Shown piece after piece: positions 24,201-35,256 of a stretch of 64,000 nt of DNA; position 1 is the first letter of the stretch, and every line of letters begins with the position of its first letter. Source of the stretch: Hymenolepis diminuta (taxonomy: Eukaryota; Platyhelminthes; Cestoda; Cyclophyllidea; Hymenolepididae). The translations under genes and the position numbers were made by a program. Where the stretch lies: positions 2,679,262 through 2,743,261 of the forward strand of contig CAADRB010000011.1 in assembly GCA_900708905.1 (NCBI GenBank), written 5' to 3'. The notes under the pieces are model-generated. The model ran no database searches. It was not told the origin of the DNA and saw only the letters and a list, made by a program, of their open reading frames with translations.

Positions 24201-26357
24201 GACTAAGTGGGTGTGGAGTTTTAGCTAGGCTATCACCCCTCTAACCTCTTACGATCTTCACCAAATAACAAGCTGGAGAGAAGGGAGAGATCATTCATTT
24301 CGGGGCTTTATTAAACAGAGACAGCCCGGTGGCTTGAGAGAGCTGGATGCAGTTGCGTGTGGGAGTGAGGTTGTCAGTGCCGCGGTGTATGGGTCTACAG
24401 AGGGGGTTTTTATATTTGGGACGCGAAGATAAACAAGTTGGGTCAGACGATAGCAAACGCTCAATCAACTAGGACGGACTAAGTAACCAGCATCATATTT
24501 CCTATATCTGGGTGTAGTTCAGGCTGTTTGATCGCAGGTCAGGAATGACGCAGTGTCTCGGGTGACGAACCGAATGTTAAGGTCGACCGATTCAGCGGTA
24601 AAATTTAGAAGTAAATATGAAAATGTTTGTACTTTAGGAAATATAGATGAAAACATTAGTTCGAAGAAAATGTAACACGCTGATTCACTACAAACTTCTA
24701 AATCAACTGCTGTTTACTGCTACTTTAAAGTGGCTTTCCGTTATCAAACTTTAAAGCGGTAGCAGAGTCCAAACAGTTGACGATATTTTTTATTGAAAAA
24801 TTTATCGGGTTTACACTTTCTAAACCGGGTTTTGTTTTTTTTTGCTTTAGAGAAAACCCCAACTCAGCAAGATGTCTGTGATGTTCTCCGAAGTTTGGAA
24901 TACGCACTGAAGAATGGCAAATCCAAGCCAGTTGAAGTCCTGCGATTAGTCACGGAAGTTTCTTCATCCCTGAATGCTCTGCGTTTTACGTCTTGCAAGT
25001 CGGCGAAAGATCGTACTGCAATGGCTGTGTCTCTTGAGCAGGCTCGATGGCTTACGGTGGGTGATTAGAATCAACCGGTTTTAAACATTGTGTATACGAA
25101 TCTAATTCTTCTATAGAATGTATCCTACTAATTGTTACGTTAATATGTGCCGGTGGTGTAGTAGAATGTCAAGTCAGAGGTCATAGGCTCGAGATTGATT
25201 GTTGCATATTTGTGATTGAAATGATTATCAACATACTAGCCACAAGAGGGCTTCAAAATGTCTTCACCTATTCTATATGAGGATGGGATTGAAAATTACC
25301 TTTAGAAGTCACAATACAGTTTCATTACTTACAGGGTTAGTGTGGCAGGTATGTTTTGTCGAGTTTGGGGTTCATTCTTGAAGTGTCGTTCATTAATCAG
25401 CTGAAATTTGATAAGGTATCTTTATTTACTAATCATTATTCATATCCAATCAGAGTCACAGTCTTAAACTGTTCTTCCAAGAATTTAACGAGGATTAGCT
25501 AACTCCTGCAAGATGGAGAAATCTTTCAGTCACGATATTTCAAGCCATGTCCAAGACGAGAGGAGATAACGTCAACACCATGACCTTATTCATCCGGATA
25601 TCTAGAAGAGCATCGTTCTGGAAACAAGTCAGTTAAGATAGTTAGACCTAGTAAAGTGTAGGAAGTGTGGCCTAACAGAGGATTTATTTGGATACATCTT
25701 ATTGATGGAAGAATATAGAATGAAATGGCTTTAAGGTCTTAAAGGAAGGTATAAGGGTGGACTAAGAGTATCATCTTTTCATAATTGATACTTCTGTCTC
25801 CGCCAACTTAAGATTGTTATTGAGTATATCACAGATTCACTTTACGGTTTGCATGCTTGCAGATGCTTCTCTATTGGTTGGCGAGATTGCTACCTTGGCC
25901 TATATCCAATTCCTTAATAGCAATGTGCTTGGTGGCTTACGTTATATTTTATTAACTTATCGTGCTATATTGAGGATTTGTGTAACATTACAACGACTAA
26001 GATATTGGATTCATAATAATACCAACGTACTTTATCCAACGAGATCAGCACAATAAAGTTGTTATAAATAGTGAAGATATTTCAATTATTAAGACTTCCG
26101 ATTTAATCAAATATAATTACTAAGGTTAAGACAAATCTAATTTGACAATTTCTTTTGCACTGCAGGAAGTTGAAGGGATGCACAGAGCTAGCTTCTCTCC
26201 AGCTCTGAAGTGTCTACGAAGCACTGGTTTACGACTGAGCAATGTGGAGAAGAATGTGAATATGCGGAAGTACAATTTCACACGTTTCCAACTTCTCTCA
26301 TTTCCCAAAGCCTATCGACCTCCTGTGGGCACTTACTCTATGCATGTCCAATCTTGA
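12266..26357 (+). CDS. INPP4: Inositol polyphosphate 4-phosphatase (INPP4A/B type) with N-terminal PH domain
   Basis: Predicted to remove the 4-phosphate of PtdIns(3,4)P2, acting at membranes. Exons with matching phases: 12266-12347, 12385-12540, 12581-12784, 12867-12908, 13043-13164, 13198-13311, 13381-13551, 13627-13775, 13856-13913, 16948-17050, 18475-18582, 19123-19475, 19545-19672, 20612-20855, 21934-22032 (weak), 22653-23036, 23108-23235, 23305-23402, 24851-25056, 26166-26357. This gives about 1046 residues; human INPP4A has about 977. A PH domain covers about 9-107 (FEGILLLK to ANMWCNHISRAG) and a C2 domain about 150-250 (GLEIQLS, DPYLGLQV). INPP4 hallmarks follow: FQFPIEYL, NFVPTNLHVNR, FNVGINEQQT and the catalytic CKSAKDR (Cys963, Arg969; bases 24994-25014), then the family's FPKAYRPPVGTY ending. 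The start ATG lies just after an acceptor at 12240; further 5' exons are possible. A gap and several TEs sit in its introns. Confidence 0.9.
14380..14512 (-). repeat. tRNA-like SINE copy in an INPP4 intron (reverse)
   Basis: On the minus strand the stretch reads CAGGTACGATGCCCACCGG then CACTCAGTGAGTGGAAT, matching the B-box and body of the SINE at 1081-1232 block by block. It lies in the 3-kb intron between the exons at 13856-13913 and 16948-17050. Confidence 0.5.
15884..16042 (+). repeat. tRNA-like SINE copy in an INPP4 intron
   Basis: Starts GCGGTGGTTAACGTACACG, then CTGCCAAGTCACAGGTCATG with the B-box-like region, then ATACACATTGGTGC and TTCTGGTTAACAAGAGGGG. This is one of the most complete heads in the window, and the body includes a block ending near ATGACTCCTTGGTGCTTC. 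Confidence 0.6.
17259..17790 (-). pseudogene. Dead Tc1/mariner-type (IS630 superfamily) transposase, C-terminal part
   Basis: On the minus strand, in shifting frames, the catalytic C-terminal half of a Tc1/mariner-like transposase can be read: PKVMVFGVV (about 17700), FDYYVWG (about 17450, from the usual SPDLNPLDYYVWG signature), then after a frameshift EVNKHPHNTK, NINKDHLI, and after another shift ACSRFRTRIEWVVEAEGEYIE. The family's natural stop codon is kept at 17261-17259. It contains several stops, and the signature's aspartate and proline residues are partly lost (the copy reads THQTS/TRPQS there). The N-terminal half may continue toward 17960 but is not readable. It sits antisense in an INPP4 intron. 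Terminal inverted repeats were not located. Confidence 0.75.
23682..23745. other. Assembly gap (64 N)
   Basis: A run of 64 undetermined bases in the INPP4 intron between the exons ending at 23402 and starting at 24851. The flanking DNA includes an LTR-like block, so a collapsed or unresolved repeat is a likely cause. Confidence 0.98.
24175..24605 (-). mobile_element. GC-rich LTR-like element beside the assembly gap
   Basis: This block is visibly richer in G+C than the intron around it. On the minus strand it has promoter and terminator signals in LTR order: a TATA box (AAATATAAAAACCCC, within 24417-24403) and, about 100 nt on, an AATAAA signal (24312-24307). No similar copy was found elsewhere in the window. 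The boundaries are approximate and no gag or pol reading frame is present, so it would be a solo or partly unassembled LTR. Confidence 0.45.
25145..25275 (+). repeat. tRNA-like SINE copy in the last INPP4 intron
   Basis: GTGCCGGTGGTGTAGTAGAATG followed by AAGTCAGAGGTCATAGGCTC matches the head and B-box area of the family. The body, with ACTAGCCACAAGAGGGCTTC, is weaker. It lies between the exon ending at 25056 and the final exon at 26166. Confidence 0.5.
25795..25970 (+). repeat. Repeat C, copy 1
   Basis: Matches 36385-36535 in the same orientation. The shared blocks are TTGAGTATATC, GTTGG(C/A)GAG(A/G)TTGC and AGCAA(T/A)GTGCTTG(G/A)TGG. Translated in the same frame both copies give VGE(I/V)A.L.Y.Q...S.VL.GLR, so the ancestor may have been coding, but neither copy is a usable gene. 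The element class is unknown. Confidence 0.45.
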
Positions 26358-26497
26358 ATTGTGTAAGTAATTGCTAATTATAAAATATAAGTAGATTACA
26401 TTATTTTGTACCTGTTTAGAATCGTCATGCCATTCTTCTTTGAATACGATAAATGAATTAATTCTCTTTAATATGATCGACGCTCATCGTTAGCAAT

Positions 26498-26503
26498 AAT
26501 AAA
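26498..26503 (+). terminator. Candidate poly(A) signal of INPP4
   Basis: AATAAA about 140 nt after the INPP4 stop codon. It is the first canonical signal downstream; cleavage itself cannot be seen. Confidence 0.5.
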
Positions 26504-29500
26504 AATTTAAGGATGTGTTGGAAATTATTCTCTCGAACACATTGCTTAGTTCCTTAATACGTAACGTTTCTTTTTTCTGCTTTTAGATCTTGTTTCTATG
26601 ATTTCCAACACAAGCAGATATTTTTGTATCATTATTGAGTTGACTTACTTTATCAGGTAATTTAATAGATTTATGTTATACTATCAGTCTTCATTTTTGT
26701 TTCATCTGAAAGTTTGACTTTAGATGAAAATAATACCAATCGGAATCGAAATTTTCCCTATAACTTGGATAGAGTTCACATTTACGTGTTTATCAATTAT
26801 TAGCTCCATAATTAACTTATCAGATTGGGAATGATCTCCCATATATGTCAATCTACATTAGCAACTACATTGACGTGACTTATTTCTGAAAAACCGCATT
26901 CATATTATTACCTCGGTTGGACACCTATGGATATACTGTCATAATAGAAGGTTTAAGTTTATAAGTTGGAAAACCGGGATTCATTAAGTAGTCTGATATT
27001 CTTGAAGTAGTTAAGTATCACTACACCTATTTGGTAAGAAATGATTAGTTAACGTTGGCACTAACATAAATTGTTCGACGAGGAATTATGTAATTCTCAG
27101 TAATGAAGGGGAGGTGTCACGAAGGGTATATAACTATTGCAAAATTATCTTACCTGAATGTCTTATTTTACGCTTTTCTTACCATTTATTGAAATAACAA
27201 TTAACGTTCATTTCGTTTCCATGACCTATTGTGTACCCTCTATATTATTATAATTATTGAGCTGTAATGAACTTTCATCGTAACAACGATAAATTGTTTT
27301 GCCTTCGGGCTGGGATGCAGACATCTAGTGTTACAAGAGAGACTAGAAATTGAAGTTCCACTTCAATAGTAATTGACGCCTCTCGCCTTAAGATATTCGA
27401 AATTATTACGTCCGATTCAGCTTGTCCCCGGAGGTTATTGGGTAGCACCAGAGAGCTTTTTTCACAAACGAAGATTTGCATTCATATTTCATACTATTCC
27501 ATTTGATGACAGATGTAAAAAGACGACATCAGTTTATGAGATTATATCTATCCTGTCACCGTAGCTACAGAGTGATTAATTGGGAAAAGCTAACGTTTGC
27601 AGTTAGTTCCCAACTTAAATCTTCGATATCCATTAACATTGTTAGTTTTAGACTAAGCAAAACTACATACAATCCATTGATTTCATGAATTTCATTCCAT
27701 TGACAATATTAGTGATGGGAGGAAAGGTACACATTGTAATGCAGGCATTGTATGGTGATGCAATACACAGAGTGACGAAATTGTCATTAGAAAAGGGAGG
27801 GAAGCAATAAATGAGGAAACGAAGCCCTTTATACAACGAACAATACTGTGTAATCAAAAATGCTACTACGCTCTTCGATTTAGCCGTTTGTTCAAGGATT
27901 CTGTATAGGCTGAATGCAGTTTGGTGAGCAGATCATCATCCGTCTAAAGAGAAAAAAACAGCACATTCTGTCAAGAATACTACAAAGCAATTGATGGAAG
28001 ACAATAAAATAGCACCAAATAATCTCAATATAACTAGTATAGGAGCCCAGGTTTGACTTAGTCAATGGCTTTCCTACAGGTTAACAGTGTACAACAGACT
28101 TCTCCAAACCTGAAGCACAGAGATCGAGTTTGACATCCATAGAGGAATTTGAGAAAGAAGAGAGACTGGGAATTGAAAGACCAAGGAATAAGAGGAGCGA
28201 TAACGAGATTGGGATAGAAGCTAAGTGGAGTTGGTCGTTTTGCGTCCACTGTCCGTTCAATGAGCAACAATTAGGGAAGTGTAGGTATATGAACCAAAAT
28301 GTACGTTCGATAGAATGAAATGCCTTCAACATCCTAGACAACATGTGAACGGAATTCATCCCACAAGCAATCGCTTGACTACCATATTTCCGCGCTCATG
28401 CCTAAGAGTGAAGTCCCTTCAGAGCCATATTACAGGCTAATGAGAACTAATCAATCTATCTATTTCGAATTCCTCCCAAGTCAGAACCAGCGTTGTCATA
28501 ATTGTCGTGTCCTGAACCCCCTCATGTGGAAACACCGTTAATTGGGTATGAATGGCGGAGCTCTGCAAATACGCATGCATTCTCGAAGATTTAGTCAAAC
28601 TGTTCAGCAAATTTTTCTGTCCATATTATATTAACAATAGAGAAAGTTTAATAGCTAGGAGTGGATCGAACGGTGCCGTTGTTTAATAAAACTCAGCATA
28701 TAACCTTGTGGGGCAAACAATCTTGCGGCTATAAGTACTGGGGAGACACGCATAGTCGATTTCACAACAGTACTATCGAAATTGTCTGAAACAAGGGTCT
28801 TAACAACTAAAGAACGGAGAAGGGCATTTAGGATAAATACGAATGTGGAGCAATATAAACTAGTAAAGCAAAATATAAGCCTAAGACCACAGTTCATCAC
28901 ATACAAAGTGATTGAAAAGTAATTACGATAATCTTCAGACTTTGAAGGGTTCAAGAAAGCGCCCAGTTACTCACGCATTATGGAATTTGATAACTAGTTG
29001 TTCAAGATGGTGATGAACAGCTACAGAAGTACTAACTCAAATTGATACAAAGACCGTCAAGAACGAGAATGTCTGAGCACAAGAGCAATTTCAAATAAAG
29101 CCTCGTCTAACATGTGTTCTCGTACTCCGAGGTCAGGTCAGAGATCGTGAGATCAATGAAAATTTATGTGCCCATCTACTGATGTAGATAGCCGCTCCCT
29201 CTGGTTAACTTTGGCCTACAGGAGAGGTGGTAAAATGCGAGCGTCCAAGATACCTTTCTTCTAAGATTGTTAAAATTTACATCAGGTTTGAGAATTTTTT
29301 GATGATATAAGTTGATAGATCTTAAAATGGTAGCGTTGCTAACATTCTAACAAAAAGTTAACTTCGAGCTGGTGATGAAGTCAGAAACATAGATGATGGA
29401 CTGAACAAATTGAGATAATGAAACAAATATGAAGAGGTTCTTGCAGGATCAGAGTCGCTGTTCTTCAAGCGCAATGATCAAAAAGAACTCCCAGTATCCA

Positions 29501-29525
29501 ATTTCGTAAAAAACGACAGGGATGA
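26504..29525. other. Intergenic region between the INPP4 and DCP1 3' ends
   Basis: About 3 kb where the two genes converge. Apart from one SINE (29118-29260), the start of repeat D and AT-rich DNA, nothing could be assigned. The missing last exon of DCP1 may lie here or just above it. Open frames near 27275-28360 overlap one another on both strands and show no family similarity. Confidence 0.4.
29118..29260 (+). repeat. tRNA-like SINE copy
   Basis: CTCCGAGGTCAGGTCAGAG, ATCGTGAGATCAATG and CTCTGGTTAACTTTGG with AGGAGAGG follow the same order as the SINE at 15884-16042. It is an old copy in the DNA between INPP4 and DCP1. Confidence 0.5.
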
Positions 29526-29529
29526 TTGA

Positions 29530-29745
29530 AACTATACATCTTAGAATGTCATCCTCAGTGTTGATATCGAACTCAGTATAGGCCTCTTCAAAAGATAGTT
29601 TGGAAAGCAGTAGTACCAGCATACATTCTTTGGGCTGAAAAGAGTAATCCCGATTTTCGTGAAACAAACCCCCTATCCTTTTCCAAAGCTATTTCTCCTC
29701 TGCTGCAACTATGCATCTGCTTGATCGATTGGTATGCTGTATACC
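29530..29745 (+). repeat. Repeat D, copy 1
   Basis: Matches about 55475-55630. The clearest shared blocks are GGGCTGAAAAGAG and CCATGCATCTGCTTG-type sequence (here CTATGCATCTGCTTGATCG), with TCTC(C/T)CTACTCTTTCC-like DNA between. The class is unknown. Confidence 0.4.
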
Positions 29746-29966
29746 AGCCTTAAAAAACGGAAAACAAATATAATGCTTGTACATTCTATCACTACACTTT
29801 TAAACTCTAAACTTAGAAAATTATTACCCTATTTCTCAAAGCAATCCAATCTACCGTACATTTCCAGGTAAGACCCATTTCAAACTAATCGTAAAATGCA
29901 GAGGTTGAGAAAAGATACGGATAAAAAGTAATAAAAAATGAGTCCATTAAATAATGAAAAACTCAC

Positions 29967-32900
29967 CTCAACTAGATGAATAATAGCAGCTTTGAGTTGA
30001 TTCTTGCTTAAGCCCTCAACTATTGTTGATTTGCTACTATGAACGCTATCCTGAACGCGCAGGCGTCTCAAGAGCTCTTCGTTGATCTTGTCATTTTCAT
30101 CATCTTTGACTGCGTGTACTAATAGGTAAAAAGAGAGGGAATGCATTAAAAAAGGATTAAAACTGGGGGTCGACAGCAGAACTCACTCAAACTACAGCCT
30201 TGCGTAAGCAACCAGTATTTGCGAAAACGACTTTGACATATCCCAAACAAGGAGGATGCTTTGGCCTATCTTATCAATTAACCTAGATTAAAGCTACAAC
30301 ACTCGATGAGTACGGAGTCAAAGTAAGAGGAGTAAAAGGGTCTCTGCTCGAGGTCCCCAAATTGCGATAACAAAAGGGGAAATCAAATTCGAAATGTTAG
30401 CAGTTAAAAGGAACGCATAGAATAAGGCATACAATCAAGGTGGGGCATAGAATGACGAATGATCATAGAGTAAGACAGTGAGAGTAAAAAGTAAACACGG
30501 TTCAACTAAGTAAGTTCAATGAAAATTGAATAGGATGGAAAATGAGATTAAAAGATAAAATGAGAATGAATGTCAAATGTAAAATCAAACTGTTAAGAGA
30601 AATCTCATTTTTGACAACAACACGCCTAGAAATGCGGAGGGTGAAAGTCTAGAAAGATATCGGTGCAAAGCAACCAAGGATATGCCATGCATATACATAC
30701 GTATATTACCCCTTGACTTTTATTCAATAAACCAGAGAAACTATAGAAGCGAGAACTAAAATTATGGATAAGTATTCAAAAGGACGATAATGATATTGAT
30801 CAAAACTGTATGCTACTCGTCAAGACGATCATGTAATTAGTAGATATTATTCCTTGACGAAATTAACATCCTATTATTTTTTCCCATTATTACTGAAATC
30901 TCTACTGTGTGGATGTTACACAAGTATTTCACAAAAGATGAATACTGTAAATAATTCTATTGCTGGCATTACAGAGCATCAACCACAACTGAAAAATGAA
31001 TGATATCGACTCTTATCAAAGGAGAGATGAGAAGACAATGGTGAATGAATCCCCACAAACCCAAATATAATCTACCAACTGGTAGATGATTGTTATAAAA
31101 TTTTGCAAAAAGGACGGATATGAAATCACATGAAATGATGGTGACAAGACAGACCTGATCAAAGTTAACCTGAAAAATAAATCTGATGATCCTAGAGCTC
31201 GGACTCCCTACCTCTCAGTCTTAATGACCCTACTCACTCTTACGACAGAACTATATTTCCTTTAAACGAGTCTGATGAGATAAATTTGGCGAAGCTGAAA
31301 GTAAAGAAAGCGCATAACCCCTACTCCATCAGTTTAAAACGAAACTATCTTTCCTATTCCTACGTGTTTTAGTATTTTTCAACGATTAGCATTGTCATAA
31401 GCAGGTAAATCATTAGAAGTTTAGCTTCCACCATTATTTAAAACGCTAGCCAAACTCACGAATCTAATAGGCAATGAATTGAGAACCTAAACTTTAATCG
31501 ATACGCGATCAAAAAGATGGCAAATCACAAAATTACATTGATGATTTACACGAAAAACAGGCCACTTATGCTATTTGTTTGATGGAAATAGACATTAAAA
31601 TAGAGGAAAGTTGCCCAGAAATAGAGAAAAATCGTACCCGATATTTCAGTAACACTGTTGTCCACCTTTGACGCTGCTGCTGCAGATGCCTTGAAAGATT
31701 TCTCCAAGTCTGATGCGAATTGACAATCACCGAATCCCGGTGTCAGCGGTAAAGCATCCAAAGCACTAAGAGGAAAAAGCAAAAATGTATAGAAACAGGA
31801 CATTTTATTTGAGCTGAGTAAAGTTAATTCTAGTTGCAAACCTTGGTTCATTCCAACAACCGATTGTAAATCGGAATACATTTTTTAATATGCCAGCAGA
31901 AGAATCCGTGAAAAACTCGGTTGTGGAACTAAATGGAGACTTTCGTAAAAACGAATATCCAGTACAATAGACTATAATATACCATTCATAACGAGACTAA
32001 ATTCAATGATCATAAATATTTATAAGGTCAAACTCAATACTGCTTCCTACCCCTCCTTCCATCCCGGAGGTGCACCAAAGGGCATCAGATTTGTGACCTC
32101 AAACTTCAAGCCCGTCAACCAATGAGCTCTCAACGTACAGAAGACAGATTATTCAGTTCTATAACGTTTTTTCTACACTCGGTAAGTACCCAAAAGTGTT
32201 TACTATATCATTTTAGAGGAGAGAGATTCGAAACCCATTAGAACTTTGAATAGCAAATCGCATAAATCAATACGGATCAAATAAAGATTTACCAATTAGA
32301 CAGTGTGAAGCTAAGGTAGATTATATTCTTCGATCAAAATGACAGCAACGTGATTTATTGAAAAATCCACATTAGGTTTGGAATGCATATTATTGAATAA
32401 ACCATTATATCAATGGTGCATGTAAAACACATCGAAACTTACATATCTTGCAAATGAAATTTTAGGGACTTAGAAGGGTCAAAAAGAGGAGCAGTGGGTT
32501 GCGTTGCATCTAAGGAAAAGATAAAGAAGGATTGAAACAAAAGTGACCTAAAAAATCTAATAGGAATAAAATTGACCTACCCTCTCCGTTAGAGCGATTC
32601 TAGTTGGAACAAATAAAAGAGGACACTGTTATAAATAATGCCAACACAAAAATCTATTTTAAAAATACATAACTACAACATACGACATATTCATCATTGG
32701 CGAATGATAATAAATCTTTAATATTTGAAATTTTCGGAGCGAGCTTAGCAACAGGAGCAACGATTTCCGATTCGTTGGGTGCAAGCATATTTGATGAAAG
32801 TAACGCTCTCTCTTTCAGAGTGACTTTACTAATGAGTCTATAGAAAAAGCAAAAATTAAAGTATAACAACTACACACAAGGATGAACAGCCCAAATATCA

Positions 32901-33298
32901 GTTAAGTACCCTTTTAGAAGATTATAAATACGTTCAGTGTCGACTGAGGAGAAGAACCATAGTGAAAATACAATTTTTGTTGTTCTGAAGAATATGTGAG
33001 GTGGACGTAACAGAAGCTCAACACTAGATGTAAGAGGTTGAGTAAAATTTTTCTTCGAATTTTGCCGATTCACAATGTAAAACGTGTAAATGGGTTGAGA
33101 AGATCGTTCAACGACGAATAAAACTCCACCAATGTCGCTTTTTTCCTATGAACAATAAAGACAGAGATAAAAACGTACCCATTCTGATTTTTCTTTATTG
33201 TACGTGTATAAATGTACACATTGTGATTTGTCTATAACTTTTAAACAGTCTTTATCGAACATTTCAATGCATGCCAAATCGATCGACGAGTCGTCCAT
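29967..33298 (-). CDS. DCP1: mRNA-decapping enzyme 1 (DCP1), last exon not found
   Basis: Cytoplasmic co-activator of the DCP2 decapping enzyme in 5'-3' mRNA decay. Seven minus-strand exons join with compatible phases: 33298-33179, 33145-32910, 32837-32684, 32599-32581 (19 nt), 32509-32443, 31765-31638, 30118-29967; together 292 codons. The start ATG (33298-33296) has an in-frame stop five codons upstream. The EVH1 domain fills about residues 8-118, with CVHLYTYNKEKSEWEKSDIGG and FYIVNRQN followed by FSLWFF, matching the DCP1 pattern VALYTF...NQWEKTDIEG...IVNR...IWF. A low-complexity linker leads to ALPLTPGFG. The C-terminal trimerisation segment LSKNQLKAAIIHLVE resembles animal DCP1. The donor after that Glu codon (GTGAGT) shows that at least one more short exon, with the usual D..F...H..YL ending, is missing from this model. 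Confidence 0.88.
32060..32125 (-). repeat. Possible truncated SINE copy in a DCP1 intron
   Basis: On the minus strand GAGGTCACAAATCTGATGCCC followed by TTTGGTGCAC resembles the B-box and the first body block of the SINE family. The head is missing. It falls between the DCP1 exons at 32509-32443 and 31765-31638. Confidence 0.3.
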
Positions 33299-34244
33299 TA
33301 CTAACAAAAGCTAAATAATCAAATTATTTTCAGATCTTGGGTAAGCTTGAACAAAATTGACTTTAAGGATTTGAAAAATGCGTTCAAAAGTAAACAGACT
33401 TCTAAATAAAATTTTGATATTATTTTAGTCAAAATTCTATTCTATATATTTTTTAATATTAATTGATTGTGTTCTCCTTTACCTTTATCAACCTATATCC
33501 AAATATTCACTCAGAAATTTTAATTACATGTGTTATAGACGAACTGAATTTTTTTTGTACAATCTTATATATATATATTGCAGCGAAATGACATGATTCA
33601 CGATAAATTTACACAATATTATTTATTTCGCTAAAGCATATTCGAACAGTGATTATCTTCAATATTCAACGACTTATTATCCTAGACGTTGAGTTGAATA
33701 ATGTCAAATCGGTTTTTAAATATTGATTGTCACAATTTATAATTATCTAATATTATTGTAAGTTATTACTTAACTTCGTTACAGATTGAAGTAAACCTCT
33801 TTGCCGGGCCCTCCAGTGACAAATAGTGTCTGTTGCTTTAAATTTGAATGGTTATTTTTAATGTAGAAGTGATAATATCACCTCCAACAAATATCTTCAT
33901 TTTTTGACCCTCATATTGTTTGTCTGAACTTACTGAACTCATATATAGGTCAAATACACACTATAATTTTTAACTTGTTATAAGTTCTCGTTATGGCAAC
34001 GAGAATTTACGTTCTCCATACTTCTGGACTGGGATACCGGTTTATAAATCGTGACAATGACCATATTAAAAAGCAATCAGACTGTCTTTAAGAACTGCAC
34101 CAAGGCTGTCAAATGAATTCAAAGCTTTTTTTCTAGTAACTTATTTTGTCAAGTTTCAAACGTGAAATATAGTCTGTTATAATCTGCTCTTCTCTGTAGA
34201 ATACCGTAACCGACCCATAGATTCCCTAAGGCATTACGCTAGTT

Positions 34245-34470
34245 ACAAACACGTCCCAACAGCGCCCCAATACAAAACGACCCAAACTATTATATCAATA
34301 CAAGACGCACGTTTTCGTATCGATGGTCGATTTTTATTTTACACCATTTACAACTGTAATGTAAATAAATCCTTTCGAATAAAAGGAAATTAAAAGGCGG
34401 AAAGTAGATAATCTAACATACAAGAATTATTTCGAGAAAAATATTATTTTCTTATATGTAACACCGTTAT
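34245..34470 (-). repeat. Repeat B, copy 2 (reverse)
   Basis: Reverse complement of the repeat at 10033-10255, with the well-kept core CGATACGAAAACGTGCGTCT (here on the minus strand) and TAGTTTGGGTCGTTTTGTAT. The family A copy at 34936 is about 460 bp away and in the opposite orientation, so the two repeats are not a fixed unit. Confidence 0.55.
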
Positions 34471-34935
34471 AACCACATTATAAGATTATACCAATAAGCA
34501 TATTTGCTTCCAAAATAGTCACAATTCCCTGACGTTAAAATAACGTAGGATTAAGCTAAGTTCTGCAGATCGGTGACCATGTTGTTTAGCACATTTAAAA
34601 AATGTGGAAATTTATAAATAATTAACTTTAAATAGCTAACACTATTGTATTAGATAGAAATTATTCATCTTATTCAGCATAATAAAAGTTTCCAAACTGT
34701 ATTAAAACTGAAGATAAATCTACTACATTATATATTAAGTAAATCTCTTAGTGGCTGGCTGTAAATGGAAATGCTCCTAATAAGTTTTGTATTAAACTTT
34801 CTTGAGGTTTACTCAAATCTCATTGATCCAAATGAAAATAGAATATTGGGAGTGGAACTAGATACACGTACTTGTGGTACATTGTACTGCTTAGAGTTAT
34901 GGAAGAATGGACTTGAAGAAGTGCCCAAGCATTAT

Positions 34936-35256
34936 GCTATAGCCAGCAGATGTCCATCAACATCTGGCGATTAGAAATGATTGACTGTCCATAAGATCTC
35001 TACTACAGTACCCACAGGCGATCCCACTGTGTGTTTGCGTATTTGACCATAGATACCTAAACAGGTGTCGATCATTACGCCGAGACACCAACGATGAGAC
35101 ATGACCGACATCTAACGAAGAAATGTTTTGTATATAAACCCAAATCACTTATTAATAAATTGGGGGTGGCTTGCCTGCCACCTCCGAACTGATCTGACGA
35201 CATGAGTGACTTGACTTATTCCAAATGTTCGATCGATGTGGCCCCGACAGACATAA
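34936..35256 (+). mobile_element. Family A, solo-LTR-like element, copy 3
   Basis: Matches 9728-10032 end to end, from GCTATAGCCAGCAGATG to GATGTGGCCCCGACAG. The TATA box is kept (TATATAAA at 35131-35138). The TGACGTCA site is mutated to CCGACATCT in this copy. It lies upstream of the barrel-protein gene. Confidence 0.6.

Noticed and set aside
29449..29667. 72-codon open frame on -
   Set aside because: It coincides with repeat D and is not conserved with the other copy at 55475.
29880..29925. Possible DCP1 last exon (FEMGLTWKC...) after a GATTAG acceptor
   Set aside because: The peptide does not match the expected D..F...H..YL ending, so it was left out of the model.
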